64,000 nt of DNA from Adineta vaga (GCA_021613535.1 CP075492.1:4464001-4528000); one strand, 5' to 3'; counted from the first letter of the stretch, positions 1-20,220 are shown. The notes: generated from the letters alone by a model not told the origin. Translations and numbers: made by a program.

Positions 1-1030
1 ATTGATATTCAAAAGAGGAATGAATCGAAGCATATCATGATTGGATCGTCATTATCATTCAATGAAAATCTGTCAAGACGAATGATGGCAGGATATGACG
101 AGAAAATTGTTCGAGAAATTTTAACTAATTTATAATTTGATTCATAGAATTTAAATTGAATTATTCAAATGAAATGTCATTTCTTTAGTATAATCAGATC
201 AAATGTTAATATCTTTAATCATACTTGTCAAACTATTCATTAGAATGAATGACAGCGGACTAAATAAGGTTATATGTTAACTGAAACAAAACAGATGCTT
301 TGCTTAGTAATAATCTTGAAAAGCAGTATGGTTTCATTCCATTCAATTTGACATTGAAATGTTAATTGTTTCTTCACTATAGATTAACATATAGGTAATT
401 ATTTCTAATGTCTAGTTTTATAGAATAAATGATTACTAATTCATCATAGAAAAAATATACATAAATGCCAAGAAGAAACTCTTTTCATACAAGTGAGAGT
501 ATCATGAATAATATTTCAGAACAAAACGAAATCATGTTTTCCTTTATTTGATCAAGTCGACATTCCAACACGTATATATTTCGATGATAAGATTAATGGA
601 ATTTAGAATCCTTAATTCTTTTTGAGACCACAACTACTCATACATAGTTTTATTAGTGGTAGAGAGAAGAAAATAGTTAGTATTTGAACAGTAAGGATGT
701 GTGTATGTACATATTGATTGTTCCTTTTCTTTTTTCGTTTCATTTAGAAGAACAAAACATCACGTCTATAGGTGTCGCTGATTAACGTTAATTATCGTCG
801 AACGATTTCCTTGTATGCTGATCGGTCAATTTTTTTTTCTTTCCTGTTTGACAATCTGTCTGACTGACTTGTTTCTTCTGTACTGTAAACAAACAACAAG
901 CAACAAAGAGATGATCCATCTTATCGTGAGAATTTTCAGTGTATTTACGCATTAGTATACGTGAATGTGTGTCGATGTCCTATGTCTGACTTGTTACTCT
1001 TCTTTGATATAAAATTCTCTAAAAAAAATC
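1..1030. other. Upstream region of the MRCK-like gene
   Basis: AT-rich, no coding exon recognised. It should contain the promoter and 5' UTR of the kinase gene that starts at 1031. No clear TATA box or other defined element could be assigned. Confidence 0.4.
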
Positions 1031-7776
<6,746 letters not shown>

Positions 7777-10199
7777 TGATATTATATTGAGAATGAAAGA
7801 CAAGAGGATTATTTCGTATTTTCTTTTATTCTTACCGATCATATTCAGATCAGCACGAAAACTTTTGATGAATCTTTTTTTTGTCTCTTCTTTTGTATTA
7901 TCTTCTTTGGCGTGCAATTTTTTACTCATGTTTTTCTTTTGCTGTGTGGTGACCCACGTTTTTTCTTTTTGGTGCCTTCTTTTCTTTTTTCTATTTCTTG
8001 GCGTACACTCATTCACTCACACACACACACATATATATATACACAAAATTTGAAAATGTTTTCTTTTTTTTTCCGTTGCACCTATTCTCGTCATTATTTC
8101 TTCTATGCTTATTAATGCGAAATCTGTACGAAGTGAATGAACGAATATTTGTGGAAAAAGCCGTTACTGACTTTTTTGTTCTTCTCTTTTTTTCGACCAA
8201 TAGCTTTCTGCTAGATACGCACATGCTTGTTATTGATTCAATTACTAATGCGGAATGTACAGATATTTCAAATTTATATAGTTTCACTAAAAGTTTCTAA
8301 TTAGAAAGATGTCTGTTTCTTTTTTATGCTATAAGACAATAGAGCAATTACAACAATATGACTGACAACTTTCACTAAATGATCTTTGATACAGAATACA
8401 ATTGGAACTTTTTCAACATTACTTTATTGCCGTGAAATCTATGACATATATGATGAGTTATCATTGAATATTTTAAAATCGATTTCATACGAATTCGTAC
8501 ATCAGCATTGATTACAATACATAATGATGTTCTATTTTAAAAAATGGTCCAATATTTTTCCTTTATAATTGACATATCTTAATTTCTCATTTTTCACTAT
8601 TATATCAATCAAGAAATTGATCAGTCAGGTTGGGATTACTTATTAGGCTAAGAAAAAGAACAAACTATTTAGAAAAACAAAGACTTCATTTTCTGCTTAC
8701 AGGAATGTATGGGAATTTATTGAATAGACAAACTTGTATCGAAATATAAGAATATTCAAAAAGAGGCCTATCCTCACTTTTACTGTTTTCGATAAACATT
8801 GGTCATCAAAATTTTATACGATGTCATTCAGTGCCGCACTTACTTGTGAAATGGGTGGATGTGGGTGTTGATCTCTTATTCACCCACACCCTTTCCTAAT
8901 TTATATGGAAAATGTTTCACGTAATCATTCTGAACTGATGCCTAATAAACATGTCAATGATCTATTCGATAATAATCTTCTTCCATTTTTTTGTTTAATA
9001 GCACATTTAATTTGGATAATAGTTCTCATTATTGTGATTGATTAATGTTGTGTATCGAATAGCAAATCAATCTGTCGAATATTATTCAAACTTTTTCTTT
9101 GTACATGTCCATTATTGTTATGTGATGAATTAAGTCTTCTTTTTTTCTTTCATATTTATTCTTTGAACAATGATCTCGTTATGATTATTATTAAATGGTT
9201 TATATTCATCGCCACCCTTTTCATTAGTTTCTGGACGGGAACTCTGAGTGATCAACATCAACGGCGTGGTATTCATGGAGGACAAATAGCACCTGAACAA
9301 CATAATCCATTATATTATTTTCAAAATTGATTTTTCTTTTTGTCATACTCATTTCTTTTGAAATCAAAATAACGACATTCTCGAAATGATTCGAATTGTG
9401 ATGATTGACATTGACTTGCAATATTTTGTTATATCTGATAATTAGGAAAAAAAATAAGTACGAACAGATAGATGATGCGGAACATTCTTTCATCAATGAA
9501 TATATTCGAAAGAATATTCAGATCAATTAAATAGACACAATACAATCGGTAATATTTGATTGAAGAAACAGTTTATGATATATATTTATCATTTTGATTG
9601 ATACTATGATCGAATCAATTTTACAAATATATCACACTAATCCAGATATGAGAAAGTTTATTTTCTTTATGTTTTGTAAGATCGGTTTTGAAGAAATATC
9701 ATCATACAAAACATACTCATTTTCGTCCAGAATAATCACACAGAAGAAAGATACTTGCCAAGTTGTCATATACGGAGTAGTGTAGAAATCGTTAACTCGA
9801 TTCGAGTATTAAACTTATATATCTAGAAGTCGAAGCTTCGTGTTTTAAACTTTTCAACCTCCCCACTTTCCTCCTTGCCTTCCAACACCCTCATCCACAC
9901 CCTTAAAATTATCACAGGGATCAGTCAGGACGTCAATGTAATCGATTGATCGACTGGATTGGATTGTTATACTTCTGAGACGCACGTGCTTATGTTATCT
10001 TTCTCTCACCTATCACAAAGTGACTCACTTTCTATGGTTGTTGATTGTTGATTGTTGATTGTACTGCATACCCATTCTATTGTCACTCAACTATCGATCA
10101 GTCATCATATTTGACTAACTTCGAACGGTTTTTAATCTATACGTTGTCATCGTCCAATATTTTCGTCTTTCTTTTCTATCACTTATCTTTTGTAAGAAA
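7777..10199. other. Intergenic region, MRCK 3' flank to GMC promoter
   Basis: No gene recognised in about 2.4 kb. The first part is very T-rich and holds a (CA)n/(AT)n tract at about 8017-8044. A G/C-rich hairpin lies at 8853-8891. Open frames here are short and low-complexity and look like chance. Confidence 0.5.
8017..8044. repeat. (CA)n/(AT)n microsatellite
   Basis: A CA dinucleotide run passes directly into an AT run, then ACAC. It lies in the T-rich 3' flank of the MRCK-like gene. Confidence 0.85.
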
Positions 10200-12271
10200 A
10201 TGTCACAAGTTAATGGTAGCAGTAATGAATATGACTATATTGTTATTGGTGGTGGCACAAGCGGTGCAGTTATTGCTCGTCGTTTAGCAGATGCGAAAGC
10301 AAATTTTACTGTATGTCTTCTTGAAGCTGGCTCGAGGTAAGTTTATTCGTATTTCATTTTTAATTCTCTTTTAATGTAATTATCAATCATTATTCAAGTG
10401 AAAAAGATGTATACGACAGTCAAATGCCTGGTCGCTTTTTTGCATTGATCAAAACGGAATATGATTGGGGCTACGATACGATTCCTCAAATGGGATGCTA
10501 CAATCAATGTTTAGCCACTCCAAGAGGTCGTCTTCTTGGTGGATGTAGTGCAATGAATGGTACATTGATCTGTCGAGGTGCCAAAGCAGATTATGATCGA
10601 ATTGCTGACTTGGGAAATCCAGGATGGAGTTGGAATGATATATTACCTTTCTTCAAAGCATCGGAAACATTTCATCCTGCTGAATGGCATCAAGCAGATA
10701 TGACTGTACATGGTACTGACGGACCTTTACATACTGAACCCTATTTTGGTGCACCTATTTCGGAGAAAATTCTTCAATCATTTATCGATAGTGGTTATAA
10801 CTATAAACCAGATATGTTTGCACAAGGTGAATTCGAAGGTTAGTTATCGTATTTTACAAAAATATTGTTTTGATCAAAAGTTCTCTAGGCGTTGGTCATG
10901 CAACACGTACGATTTATAAAGGAAAACGATGTACAAGTGCCGATTTTCTTCATGTTCCTGAAAAACAAAATCTCACTATTCGTACACGAGTATTTGTTGA
11001 TCGAATCATTTTGGAAAATGTAAATCGTGAGCAAGAACAGTCATATAAAGCCGTTGGTGTTGAAGCACATGATGATATAACTAGTGAACCAATAATTTTC
11101 AAAGCAAGGAAAGAAATTATTCTTAGTGCAGGGTAAATGAACGTCAAATATTTCGATTTCTTTTCAACTCTTTGTACAATAGTGCTTATAATTCTCCAAT
11201 GATTCTCATGCATTCGGGTATTGGTAGTAAAAAGCATCTTGCTGAAGTAAATATTAATTGTAAGATTGATTTGCCTGGTGTTGGTAATAATCTTCTCGAT
11301 CATCCAATTGTAAGACTATTATATATTTTAGTTCATCGGAAAAATATTCAATTATATATTTGATAGGTTTATACTTCTTATGAAGTTCGTGATCCGTATC
11401 TTACTCTTGATCAATATGCATTTAGTAATCCTCAAGATCTTGGATTATCAATTAAAGAATGGCATGAGAAAAAGACAGGTTTTTTCGCAAGATTTCCTTT
11501 TGGTCCATTTGCTTTGAAAAGAATTGATAAAACAATACAAGATCCTATTTGGGAAGCGGCTAAGTCTTCATGTCAAAACAACGATCCAAGTGGACAGTTA
11601 TCAAATCAGCCGCATATTGAATTCTGGACTACTGAACAATATTTTGGAGCACCTCATCTTCAGCATACAGGTGTGTATTGATTAATTATTATTTAAAAGA
11701 GAAAACTTGAATTATAAGACAAAGATAAAGGAAATTTTTATCTTGTTTAGAAGAAAATCCAATTTATCCTATGAATGGTGAAGGTATTTGTACAATGATT
11801 ACTCTACTTTGCGGTGCATTGCAGAGAGGTACTGTTCGACTTGCATCGAATTTTCCTACGGATAAACCAATTATTGATCATGCTCATCTTTCGAATGAAA
11901 TCGATGTTGCCGTACTTGCTGAAGGTTGTCGATTGGGTCATGAAGTATTAACAAAGGGTTCGGCAACAAAAGATATCATTCGTGGTGCATGGCCAAGAAC
12001 TATATGTTATCCGAAAGATACAAACAGTTGGAAAGAACATGTACGTACCAATTCTGGAACTTGTTTTCATCCCGGTGGTACTTGTAAAATGGCACCTAAC
12101 GATGATCCTCTGGGTGTAGTAGATCATCGTCTTCGTGTACGAAATGTAACAAATTTAAGAGTAGCTGACGTGTCAATTCTACCTCTGCTCAACAGTGGAC
12201 ATACACAAGCGCCTGCTTATGCTATTGGTGAGAAAGCAGCTCATATGATTTTACAAGATACTAATTCTTAA
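10200..12271 (+). CDS. GMC-family FAD oxidoreductase (choline/alcohol dehydrogenase-like)
   Basis: FAD-dependent oxidoreductase of the glucose-methanol-choline family, predicted to oxidise an alcohol; the substrate is unknown. Six exons: 10200-10336, 10399-10838, 10889-11132, 11183-11309, 11367-11670, 11751-12271; total 1773 nt, 590 aa, normal for the family. Visible: the N-terminal dinucleotide fold YIVIGGGTSGAVIARRL, GMC signature 1 GRLLGGCSAMNG, signature 2 GAYNSPMILMHSGIG, and both C-terminal active-site histidines in FHPGGTCKM and SGHTQAPAYAIGEKAA. No signal peptide or membrane segment is apparent, so it is probably cytosolic. The C-terminal third resembles fungal alcohol-oxidase-type GMC enzymes more than insect or vertebrate ones; this is a recollection-based impression. 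Start chosen at the ATG just before the FAD motif. Confidence 0.92.
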
Positions 12272-13049
12272 ATGTATTGTAACGAAAGTTAAATATCATT
12301 ACGTTTAAATGTATTTCATTTTTTTGTTTCTATTATATTCTTCATTAGATATCGTTATGTAAAATTATGATTTACTATTTTTTATATTTATTTCAAAATA
12401 TAAAACGTCGTTTCTGTTCGAATCCAAAATCATAGAAACCTTTAAAGTTCAATACGATAATCGAATAACTGTCAGAATGTCATCGTTAATTAATATTAAA
12501 ATATCATCTAGGAAAATGGCAACCGTGAATACATACTGTGAATACAGAATTGTAAGATAGACAGACAAATGTCAAGGTCAAGACGAAGAATTTTGATAAA
12601 GAGTTGTTTGATCAAAACAGACGAACTGTGAATAGTATGTTTATTTTGTCGACAAAAATAAATCAAAGAAAATATGTCACTTGTCGCAAAATATTGACTG
12701 ACAGCAAGGAAAAGACGAATCGAATTTAATTAATTCATGTCAGTATTTGACAAATAGAATTAACTTTTATTTCTTCACACAATTTAGTAAGTCAATAGAA
12801 TTAACAAAATGTTCATTGACATATTTACCATCTTCAATGTATTCATCCAAACAAGCAAACAAAAAAATAATTAAACATACACATCAATGAATAAAAAAAG
12901 AAATAAGAAGAAAATAATATATTCATTTTTAACACATGATAAATCTTTTTACGGATCATATATTTCCTTCGATTAGAACTCTTTTCGACCATCGTGTAAT
13001 TAGAAAATACGAACGTCATTGTATATTTCATTAAATAAAATACATTACA
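12272..13049. other. Convergent intergenic region
   Basis: Lies between the 3' ends of the GMC gene (+) and a GPCR gene (-). AT-rich; no exon recognised. Confidence 0.5.
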
Positions 13050-14420
13050 TTAACAACCATTTGTTTGACATAATAATGGTGTTGTAAAGGATGAATTTTT
13101 CATTGATCCTTGTTCTGATAATGTATTAGATAATGGAACATCATGTAATTTAATCATTTCTTTGGGTGAATTTATCTCAGTGATTTGTTCATGTCCATTT
13201 TTAAGTGTTATTGGTTGCTGAACAATAACATTTATTGGATTTCTTTGATCATCATTTCCGTCTTGTTTTCTTCGAAATTGTTGTGCAATTAAATCATTCT
13301 GTGATTTTCGACAACAATAAATATTTAAACATTCAGCACGAAAGATTTGTCCGAAAACACAAAATGGCAAGAAATTTGTTGCAGCATTAATAACAGCAAT
13401 TAAATTTGCTATACTATGAAAACGTCGTACAAGCGCACTTGATGATGCATTAAAAAAAGCTTTGATTGTTGAATCAAATGACCATAATATCCAAAGAACA
13501 ATTGTTGGACTTCGACATAGAAGTAATGTTAAAACAACTGCAATAACCATCATTGTCACCGAATATTTCGATTGATTTGAACGATTTTGAATACGTTGAT
13601 CTTTACCATTCGTCGATGTATGTTTACCTAAACGTTTCGCACGAGATCTTACTTGACGTAAAGCACGAATAAGTTGTATATTAAAGGAAATAATAGTAAT
13701 CGTTGGTAAAGTATATACAAATATAACATTAAAAAATACATATATCCAACGAAATAATCTTAATCGTGCTAAATTACTATAACCTTTTGTAACAAACATA
13801 GTATCATGATTACTGGATTTATCAATTTCTGATATCGAATCATTTTCGGAATCAATTGTTGGATAATCAAGTTTCATGTATATAATTTCATACTCGAAAA
13901 ATAATGGAATTGAATATAGTAAAGCCATAAGAAAAAATGTTCCTGTGATAATTTTTGCACGAGCTAAGGTACAAAATGTTTTCGCATAAATTGGATAACA
14001 TATTAAAACCCATCGATCCATGGTAACAGCAGTTGATATCCATAGAGATAATGTTCGACTACCAGCAGCAACAGCTCCAAAAACAATGTCAATATTACGA
14101 AGCAAAAGAACAATTACAGTACTTCGACGAGTTTGAAGGTATGAATCTAACGAATATGTCATGGCAATCGATAAACATGTTATCATATCCGAGAGAGATA
14201 AACCAGTTAAATAAACAAATGTTGATAATTGCACACTTAAACGATTTAAAACAATAACAGACAAGGAATTACTTATTAGACCTAGAATAGCAAATATAAA
14301 ACTTGCTATTGTTACCCAATGAGATATCGGATCAGTTGGAGCAAGATTAATAGTTCGCCATATCGCATCTATTTCATGTTGAGTCCACGTGGAATCATTC
14401 GATATAGATAAATTACTCAT
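13050..14420 (-). CDS. Rhodopsin-like GPCR, intronless
   Basis: Seven-transmembrane receptor of 456 aa in a single exon. The N-terminus carries N-glycosylation sequons (NLS, NDS). TM1 contains the class A Asn in GLISNSLSVIVL and TM2 has the LSLSDM motif with Asp. TM3 ends in MDRWVLICYP, a DRW form of the DRY motif. A basic third loop and a long cytoplasmic tail with Ser/Thr follow. The pattern resembles invertebrate peptide receptors of the FMRFamide-receptor type, but the ligand cannot be stated. The TM7 NPxxY is degenerate (the segment near AATNFLPFCVFG). Orphan peptide GPCR is the safest call. Confidence 0.85.
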   Translation of the reverse strand: MSNLSISNDSTWTQHEIDAIWRTINLAPTDPISHWVTIASFIFAILGLISNSLSVIVLNRLSVQLSTFVYLTGLSLSDMITCLSIAMTYSLDSYLQTRRSTVIVLLLRNIDIVFGAVAAGSRTLSLWISTAVTMDRWVLICYPIYAKTFCTLARAKIITGTFFLMALLYSIPLFFEYEIIYMKLDYPTIDSENDSISEIDKSSNHDTMFVTKGYSNLARLRLFRWIYVFFNVIFVYTLPTITIISFNIQLIRALRQVRSRAKRLGKHTSTNGKDQRIQNRSNQSKYSVTMMVIAVVLTLLLCRSPTIVLWILWSFDSTIKAFFNASSSALVRRFHSIANLIAVINAATNFLPFCVFGQIFRAECLNIYCCRKSQNDLIAQQFRRKQDGNDDQRNPINVIVQQPITLKNGHEQITEINSPKEMIKLHDVPLSNTLSEQGSMKNSSFTTPLLCQTNGC

Positions 14421-17400
14421 CTAAAAGAATATCCATTGAATAAAACAAAAAAAAACAATTTCGTTTTTTGTCAATATAACTTCTCTGGAGTCGCACAATC
14501 ATATTGCCTCTTATTTAATTTAAAATAGTATTCACATGACATCAAGTACATTCTCAAAGGAATTCGTATTTATAGGAAAATTCATTTGATTCCATGTGTG
14601 CGTCCAATAGAAGTACCTTGTAATACTTATTTGATTTCTTTTGATTAAGTACTAAGATCTTACAGATTCAAGTGAGAACGTAGATTGATAATGAGAAAAG
14701 AAAATGCGATTTAATCTGACAAATACAACTTATTTTTGTCAAGAAAACATCATCTTTACTATACTTATCTTTATTGTAAACAAAAAATTATTCTCCATTT
14801 GTCGTCTAGATTTAATGTACTTCTTTTCTATCTATATAGCTTAAACATAAAAGTGACATTTATTTATATTAGAACTAACAAAGCACTAAAAATCTCCTGT
14901 TTTTTCTAATCTATGTTGACAACATTATGAAATAGAATATTCCATACAATAGACACGTATGGTGTTCTACATAATGAGAAAATTTCTCTTTTTTTTTCAA
15001 TGCTAGCATGATGAGGTCAACGTAGATATAAAAGCTCAACTAGGCTTTTGTAATAAATAGCAATAAAATCTATTATAAAAAAAAAAGAAGAATTATAAAT
15101 TCCAAATGAAGAAAACAATTGATACCGGATATAATCTTCGCTTCGTGAATATGATTTTGACTAGTTAGAAAAGAAGTTAGCTAAAATATTGATTACCATT
15201 TAATTATTTACAGTTGAAATTCTTTTCTCAGATTTCTCTGGAATAATAAAGAAAAGAAAAACATGTTTTCAAGAAGAAAGAACAAATGTCAAATTTGATC
15301 GTACTGAGAAGTTCTTTTTTTTTTCTTTGAGAAATTCTATTATAGATTCATTCTTCACTCGACACTGATCATATTAGATAGAATAGAAATGATCTATTCT
15401 TTTAAGAAAAAGAAACCTGAACTTGACATAACGAATAGATGCCGATGGATAAATAAATAATTATTAATTTTCATATGAACTTAATATATTTCTCAACTTA
15501 CTCCTTCCAGGAAAAACAAGATGTTAGATAATTGATTTCATTCTCTGTATCCTATCGAATTTTTTGAAGCCTGAAGTTAAATAGACAAATACTTACCGCA
15601 AGAAGTAGTTCTCTAAGTTGTTTAGTTAAAGAATAAGCATTCTTCTCGTTTCCTAAAGTAATAATAAAAGCAAATAAATGAGGTGTGTTGGTCTCTTTTT
15701 TTCTCTTGTTTCCATTTGTTGATTATAATAGTTGGTTATTCCCTCAAGCATTTTTTGTCTCTTTTTTCTCTTCAGTCAGTTTTTTTTCCCCATTGCGTTG
15801 ACGATGTCAATTACTCTTTATCGTTTCTACTAAACATCTTATTATTGGTATTGTACACGAATAACTCCCTATTCTAATTGTTTGAAATGTTCTCACATTC
15901 TGTGTCTATTTTGTCTCTTACTTTCATGAAGAAGATAAAAATCTTAAAATAATCAGAAACACTAAATTGACAGAAACATACGGATAACACAACTTATCGT
16001 GTTCTTTTGTGACTTTTTTTCATGCCAAAAAAACATAGAGTAAGATGTAGAACGAATATTTTTAATGATCGCGTGATTATACGAAGTATAATTATGATTT
16101 GTATCAATGAAATTTCTTCGACGTTATGATGATTTTCGATATCCTGATACACATTAAGCAAAAAAAAGGACAAGTGAATAATTTCAATCCACATGATATT
16201 CGTACATCAAAAAAACAAGAAATGTAACAAATACTTTCGTTTTCTCAAAGAAATCTGATCTTAGTTTACTATGAAATAATATAGTAAGACTTTCGATTTC
16301 TCTTCTGGGTATCTAAACAGATATTGGATACATCAAAGATTAATCAAAAGCTTTTAATTGGATGAAAACGTATTGAAGTTAAACTCGACGTTTATCTCGT
16401 GAAACTCTGCAAGTACAATGACAGAGATGTTTTTTGTTGATTGTTTATATAAGGACGACTCCGTAATCAAGCTTTGCCTTATCGGTATTTATTATCAATA
16501 ATCCGAAGACAAACAGATGCCCTATTTTTAAGCAAATGATTTTCTTCTTCTTCTTCTCTTTTGCTTTTCTTAGCTGATTTGATGGCAAAGGTTAGCATGT
16601 TTTCTTTTTGTTCTATTTAAATTTAATCTTAATTACGAATAATACTAATATTTTTTGTTGAAAAGAATTTTTCTCCGATTCAATCACTCAAAAATAGCAT
16701 CATTCTATATAGGTTAATTCGGGTATCGACACTAATGATAGGATGAAGGGTGTGTTGTACAGATGTAACTGGAAAAACAAGGAAAATGTTGATATTTTCT
16801 CTTTTACTCCTATATAGATGTAGGTTGTTTTCGTAGTCTTCTTGCCATTTTATTTGGATGATGTGAAGACGGATCGAGTACAGTTCTATTGATGTTGTAC
16901 TTGTCTAATGAAGGACATGACAATAGATTTTACAGTTATTTTTCTGTCTATTATCAGTGACGTTCTTCTAATGATAATTTAAACTTATGATTATTTCCGA
17001 TTGTGGCAATTATTCCCTTTTCTTTTCAAATGACGGATGTTTTTTTGTTCTTCATAATCATATCTGATAGTTACAACATAATATTATCGAACATGAAGTT
17101 CTTTTTTATGCTAGTTAAATCCTAATTGTCTTATTCTTTTTCACATCTATCATTTTCTTATCATCAAAAATGTACCATTGGTAATTAAGGATGGAAGAAA
17201 AAAAGAAGAACGAGACGAATACGGAAGTAATCTTCAGTATCGTGTAAGGTATAGTTGTTGTTGTTGTTGTTATTGTTATTGTGTTGGTATTTTCTGTCGA
17301 TTATTGATGATAGTATCGATCGTTTTCCTCAGAAAGAGAGAGAGAGAGAAATCCATAAACCACAGGACACGTTCTTCTACAAAAGGAAAAAGTACCATGA

Positions 17401-17669
17401 GTAGTAGTGCGTTTAGCAAGAGAAAAATAATATGTGTTACTCTTCTTCTTTTTTTGTCGCTTTCTCTCTTTCGTTTCTAATACCGATAACATACTTGTCC
17501 GATAATAATACAGCATCATCATCGAACAAGATCAATATGTTAGGATGAAGGTTATAGTTGTCTCGAGCTTTATCCTCTTCTCTGAAATGCGCGTTTTGTG
17601 AAACAAAAATTTTATCAACATTCTTTTCTTATTAGATTTTTTTCTCTCGACAATTAGATTTCTATTGAT
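14421..17669. other. Long intergenic region (about 3.2 kb)
   Basis: No gene supported. Contains homopolymer T/A runs, a TTG trinucleotide run at about 17254-17280 and a GA run at about 17334-17349. Frames at 15683-15877 and 17178-17480 are low-complexity and have no recognisable protein. Confidence 0.5.
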
Positions 17670-18495
17670 ATGTCATTCTCAACAAAAAATTACTCAAAAG
17701 AATCTCGTTCGTCATCTTATTATTCTCGCTCGTCTTCGTATCATGCAAGTACGAATAATGGCGGTAGCTCTTCATATGTATCTTATTCAAGTAACGATGA
17801 TCGACCATTAAGTACTCGTTTAATTGAACGAGATTCTTCATGTCCATCACTTGCATGGCATTATGATTTCGATGATCCATTCTTTTACGATCGATTACGT
17901 TGGCGTTTTGATAATGATTTATTCAATTATAATTATGGATTAGGTCGTCCTATTCCAATAACTTATCGACGATGGAATAATTATTCAACAAAAAGTATAC
18001 CAATACAACGTATATCATCGGCAAGTAATCTTCGACGTCATCATTCATATCGAAAATCAGATAATGATGATTTATCATCAAGTTTTTCGAAACGTCATGA
18101 TGAAAGTTCTATGCGTAAGTAGTCGAGCTGATTTGTTTTCAAAATGGTTAAAACAAGAAGAATTCTCTTCATATAATTAGGACGAGAAAATCGTATTTCA
18201 TCTGATGAATGGCCATCAAAACGAGGTATGTATACAAAACATAGTGATACCTTAATTATAATTTTTTAAATATCTTTTAAGAACCTCCAACACGTAAACG
18301 GTCAAGTATGACAATATTCATACAACAACCTTGTAAATATTTTTCATATCAATTGAATAAAAACTAATTCTTTTTCTTTTCTATTCTCTCTCGTTCTCTC
18401 TACATTTAGTTATCGATCAAGCTGAGGTCCCATATTATCGTCAAACACCAAGAACACCAACTTATCCTAATTCATCACGATTCGAATATTATTAA
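17670..18495 (+). CDS. Ser/Tyr/Arg-rich protein of unknown function
   Basis: Not recognised. Four exons, 17670-18114, 18181-18225, 18282-18332 and 18410-18495, total 627 nt (208 aa). The first 60 residues are dominated by Ser and Tyr. A central aromatic-rich stretch (WHYDFDDPFFYDRLRWRF) with many Asp, Tyr and Arg follows, then basic Ser-rich sequence. The C-terminus is TPRTPTYP with proline and threonine, ending in FEYY. No signal peptide or membrane segment is seen. It looks largely disordered and could be a phosphoprotein or cytoskeletal linker. Exon phases are consistent across three introns, which supports a real gene. Confidence 0.65.
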
Positions 18496-19256
18496 ATGAA
18501 TTTTACTTTGCCATATCAATTCTATATTAATTAGAATCAATATTACCTTCTTGCTCTTTCTTTTTCTCTTCTTTTCAACATTGAATAACCCATGTAAAAA
18601 ATCTTAACAAAGATATCAGTTCTTTTTTTCTCTTCTTTTGTCTCTATTTAAATTAGACAATCAGTGTCATACACTTGTACTAACATCTTTTCAAATTTTG
18701 ACCAAATAAGTATTTATTGCCTAATTAAATTGAATACGAAAGAATTGTTTTAGTAATTCTATCAGGTCAAGCGACGCAATGGTTATGTTTCGATAAACTT
18801 TAAATGATTTTTTTTCTACCCGGTAGTTATATGTCAAATAAATACATTGAACTATACCCGATAAAGAAACTTTGTCAAAAATCTGAAAAGATTATAGGTT
18901 GGATCAGACAATAAGATGTGAAGCAAAAAAAAACATGTTTAATCTATGAAGTATTAATCAACGGAAAGCATCTCGAGCAATGAATGTTTATCGGACCTTT
19001 TTGTTTTTATCGATACTGTTTCGGTAGAATTAATCATAACAAGTGAAAAGAGATTAACTCCTAAACGTTACGTCTCACACCAATTGATTGCATAAAAAGT
19101 GAGATTGGTAAACATGATTCGTTAGTTAATCTCTATTGTCTATCGTTTTCGAACGACTTTAATACCTTTCTTTCTTTCTTTCTTCTAGTCTTTCGTTCGT
19201 TCGTTCGTTCGCTTTTATTTAAATGAACGAATTATTCATTTTCATTCATTTCCATC
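18496..19256. other. Intergenic region with tetranucleotide repeats
   Basis: No exon recognised. A 13-nt match to the core of the MRCK intronic repeat occurs near 18833-18846. A (TTTC)n then (TTCG)n tract lies just upstream of the next start codon. Confidence 0.5.
19165..19212. repeat. (TTTC)n and (TTCG)n microsatellites
   Basis: Two adjacent tetranucleotide runs separated by CTTCTAG-like sequence, about 45 nt upstream of the ATG at 19257, so within the promoter or 5' UTR of the secreted protein gene. Confidence 0.85.
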
Positions 19257-20220
19257 ATGTCATCGTCAATCTATTTCTATCTTGCAATATTTATTCTTAA
19301 ATTAATTCATAAACATCAAGTTTTATCTATTCCAACATGTATCATCATTGATACAGATATGATTCAACGACCTGAAGAAGATACGTCAACAATTAATAAT
19401 CGTTCATCTTCAGCAGTACTTTTACGAAATCTACGTATGCTTGATCATCAACGTTCATCAGCCATTCCAGAATTTGTTGTTGAATCGATACCATTGTCTT
19501 ATATTGATGTAAAATCAACATCACCGCCACCACCATTAACCAATTTAGATGAATCAGTTTTGAAAAAAGCTTTAGTAGAACCAGTTATTGAACGAACATT
19601 AGCATCCTGTTCTTTCACTGCATTGAATGAACTTGAAACACATATGGTCGTTCTATTTGAATTTCGTCGTTTACGTATTGAACAACCTGATCATTATTCA
19701 AAATTTCTCGATGATGATCCACGTGAAACTGTACCAGATTTATCAACAGCTGTTTATGAACGACGTTCAGATCCTGATGGTGTTCATTTTTGCCGTACTT
19801 GTCAAGATGGTGAGTCATTTTTCGTATTGCCCTATATAAATTTTCTTCTCTTTAACTTTGTTAGGTACTTGGAGTGAATTAACTGTATGTGAAACTGTTC
19901 GATGTGATGCAGAATTATTACGAGCTAATCCACGTTTAGTTACTGAATGGGGTGAAATCAAGCCAATAGATGGTGGTGCACTTTATGCTCCATCAACAAT
20001 ATTTGCGATTTATGCTTTTGCTTTTGGACCACATTGTAAACGATGCGAAACAAACGGACAATGGAGTCGTTATGCTCTACCAGAAGTATGTTCTGAAATC
20101 AAATTTTTTGGTCATAGTACAACAACAACAACAACATCAAAAGTTGACAAGAATGCTTTTCCGAAAATCAAACAAAGTACAACATCATCAGCGATTAAAT
20201 TGTTATATAAGAAACAATAA
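19257..20220 (+). CDS. Secreted protein with sushi-like cysteine modules
   Basis: 302 aa from two exons, 19257-19809 and 19865-20220 (909 nt). The first about 25 residues form a hydrophobic signal peptide (IYFYLAIFILKLI). The middle is polar with no known domain. The C-terminal half has repeated cysteine motifs: FCRTCQDGTWSELTVCETVRC and CKRCETNGQWSRYALPEVC. The spacing C-x2-NGQWS-x-C resembles the last part of a complement control (sushi) module, so a divergent CCP domain is likely. Probably extracellular; function unknown. Its 3' end faces FANK1 on the opposite strand, 103 nt away. Confidence 0.75.

Noticed and set aside
14033-14257. Plus-strand frame inside the GPCR at 13.1-14.4 kb
   Set aside because: Antisense shadow of a clear seven-helix coding sequence.
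17178-17480. 100-codon frame rich in Cys and Tyr
   Set aside because: Created by TTG/TGT and GA simple repeats; no domain and no splice context.
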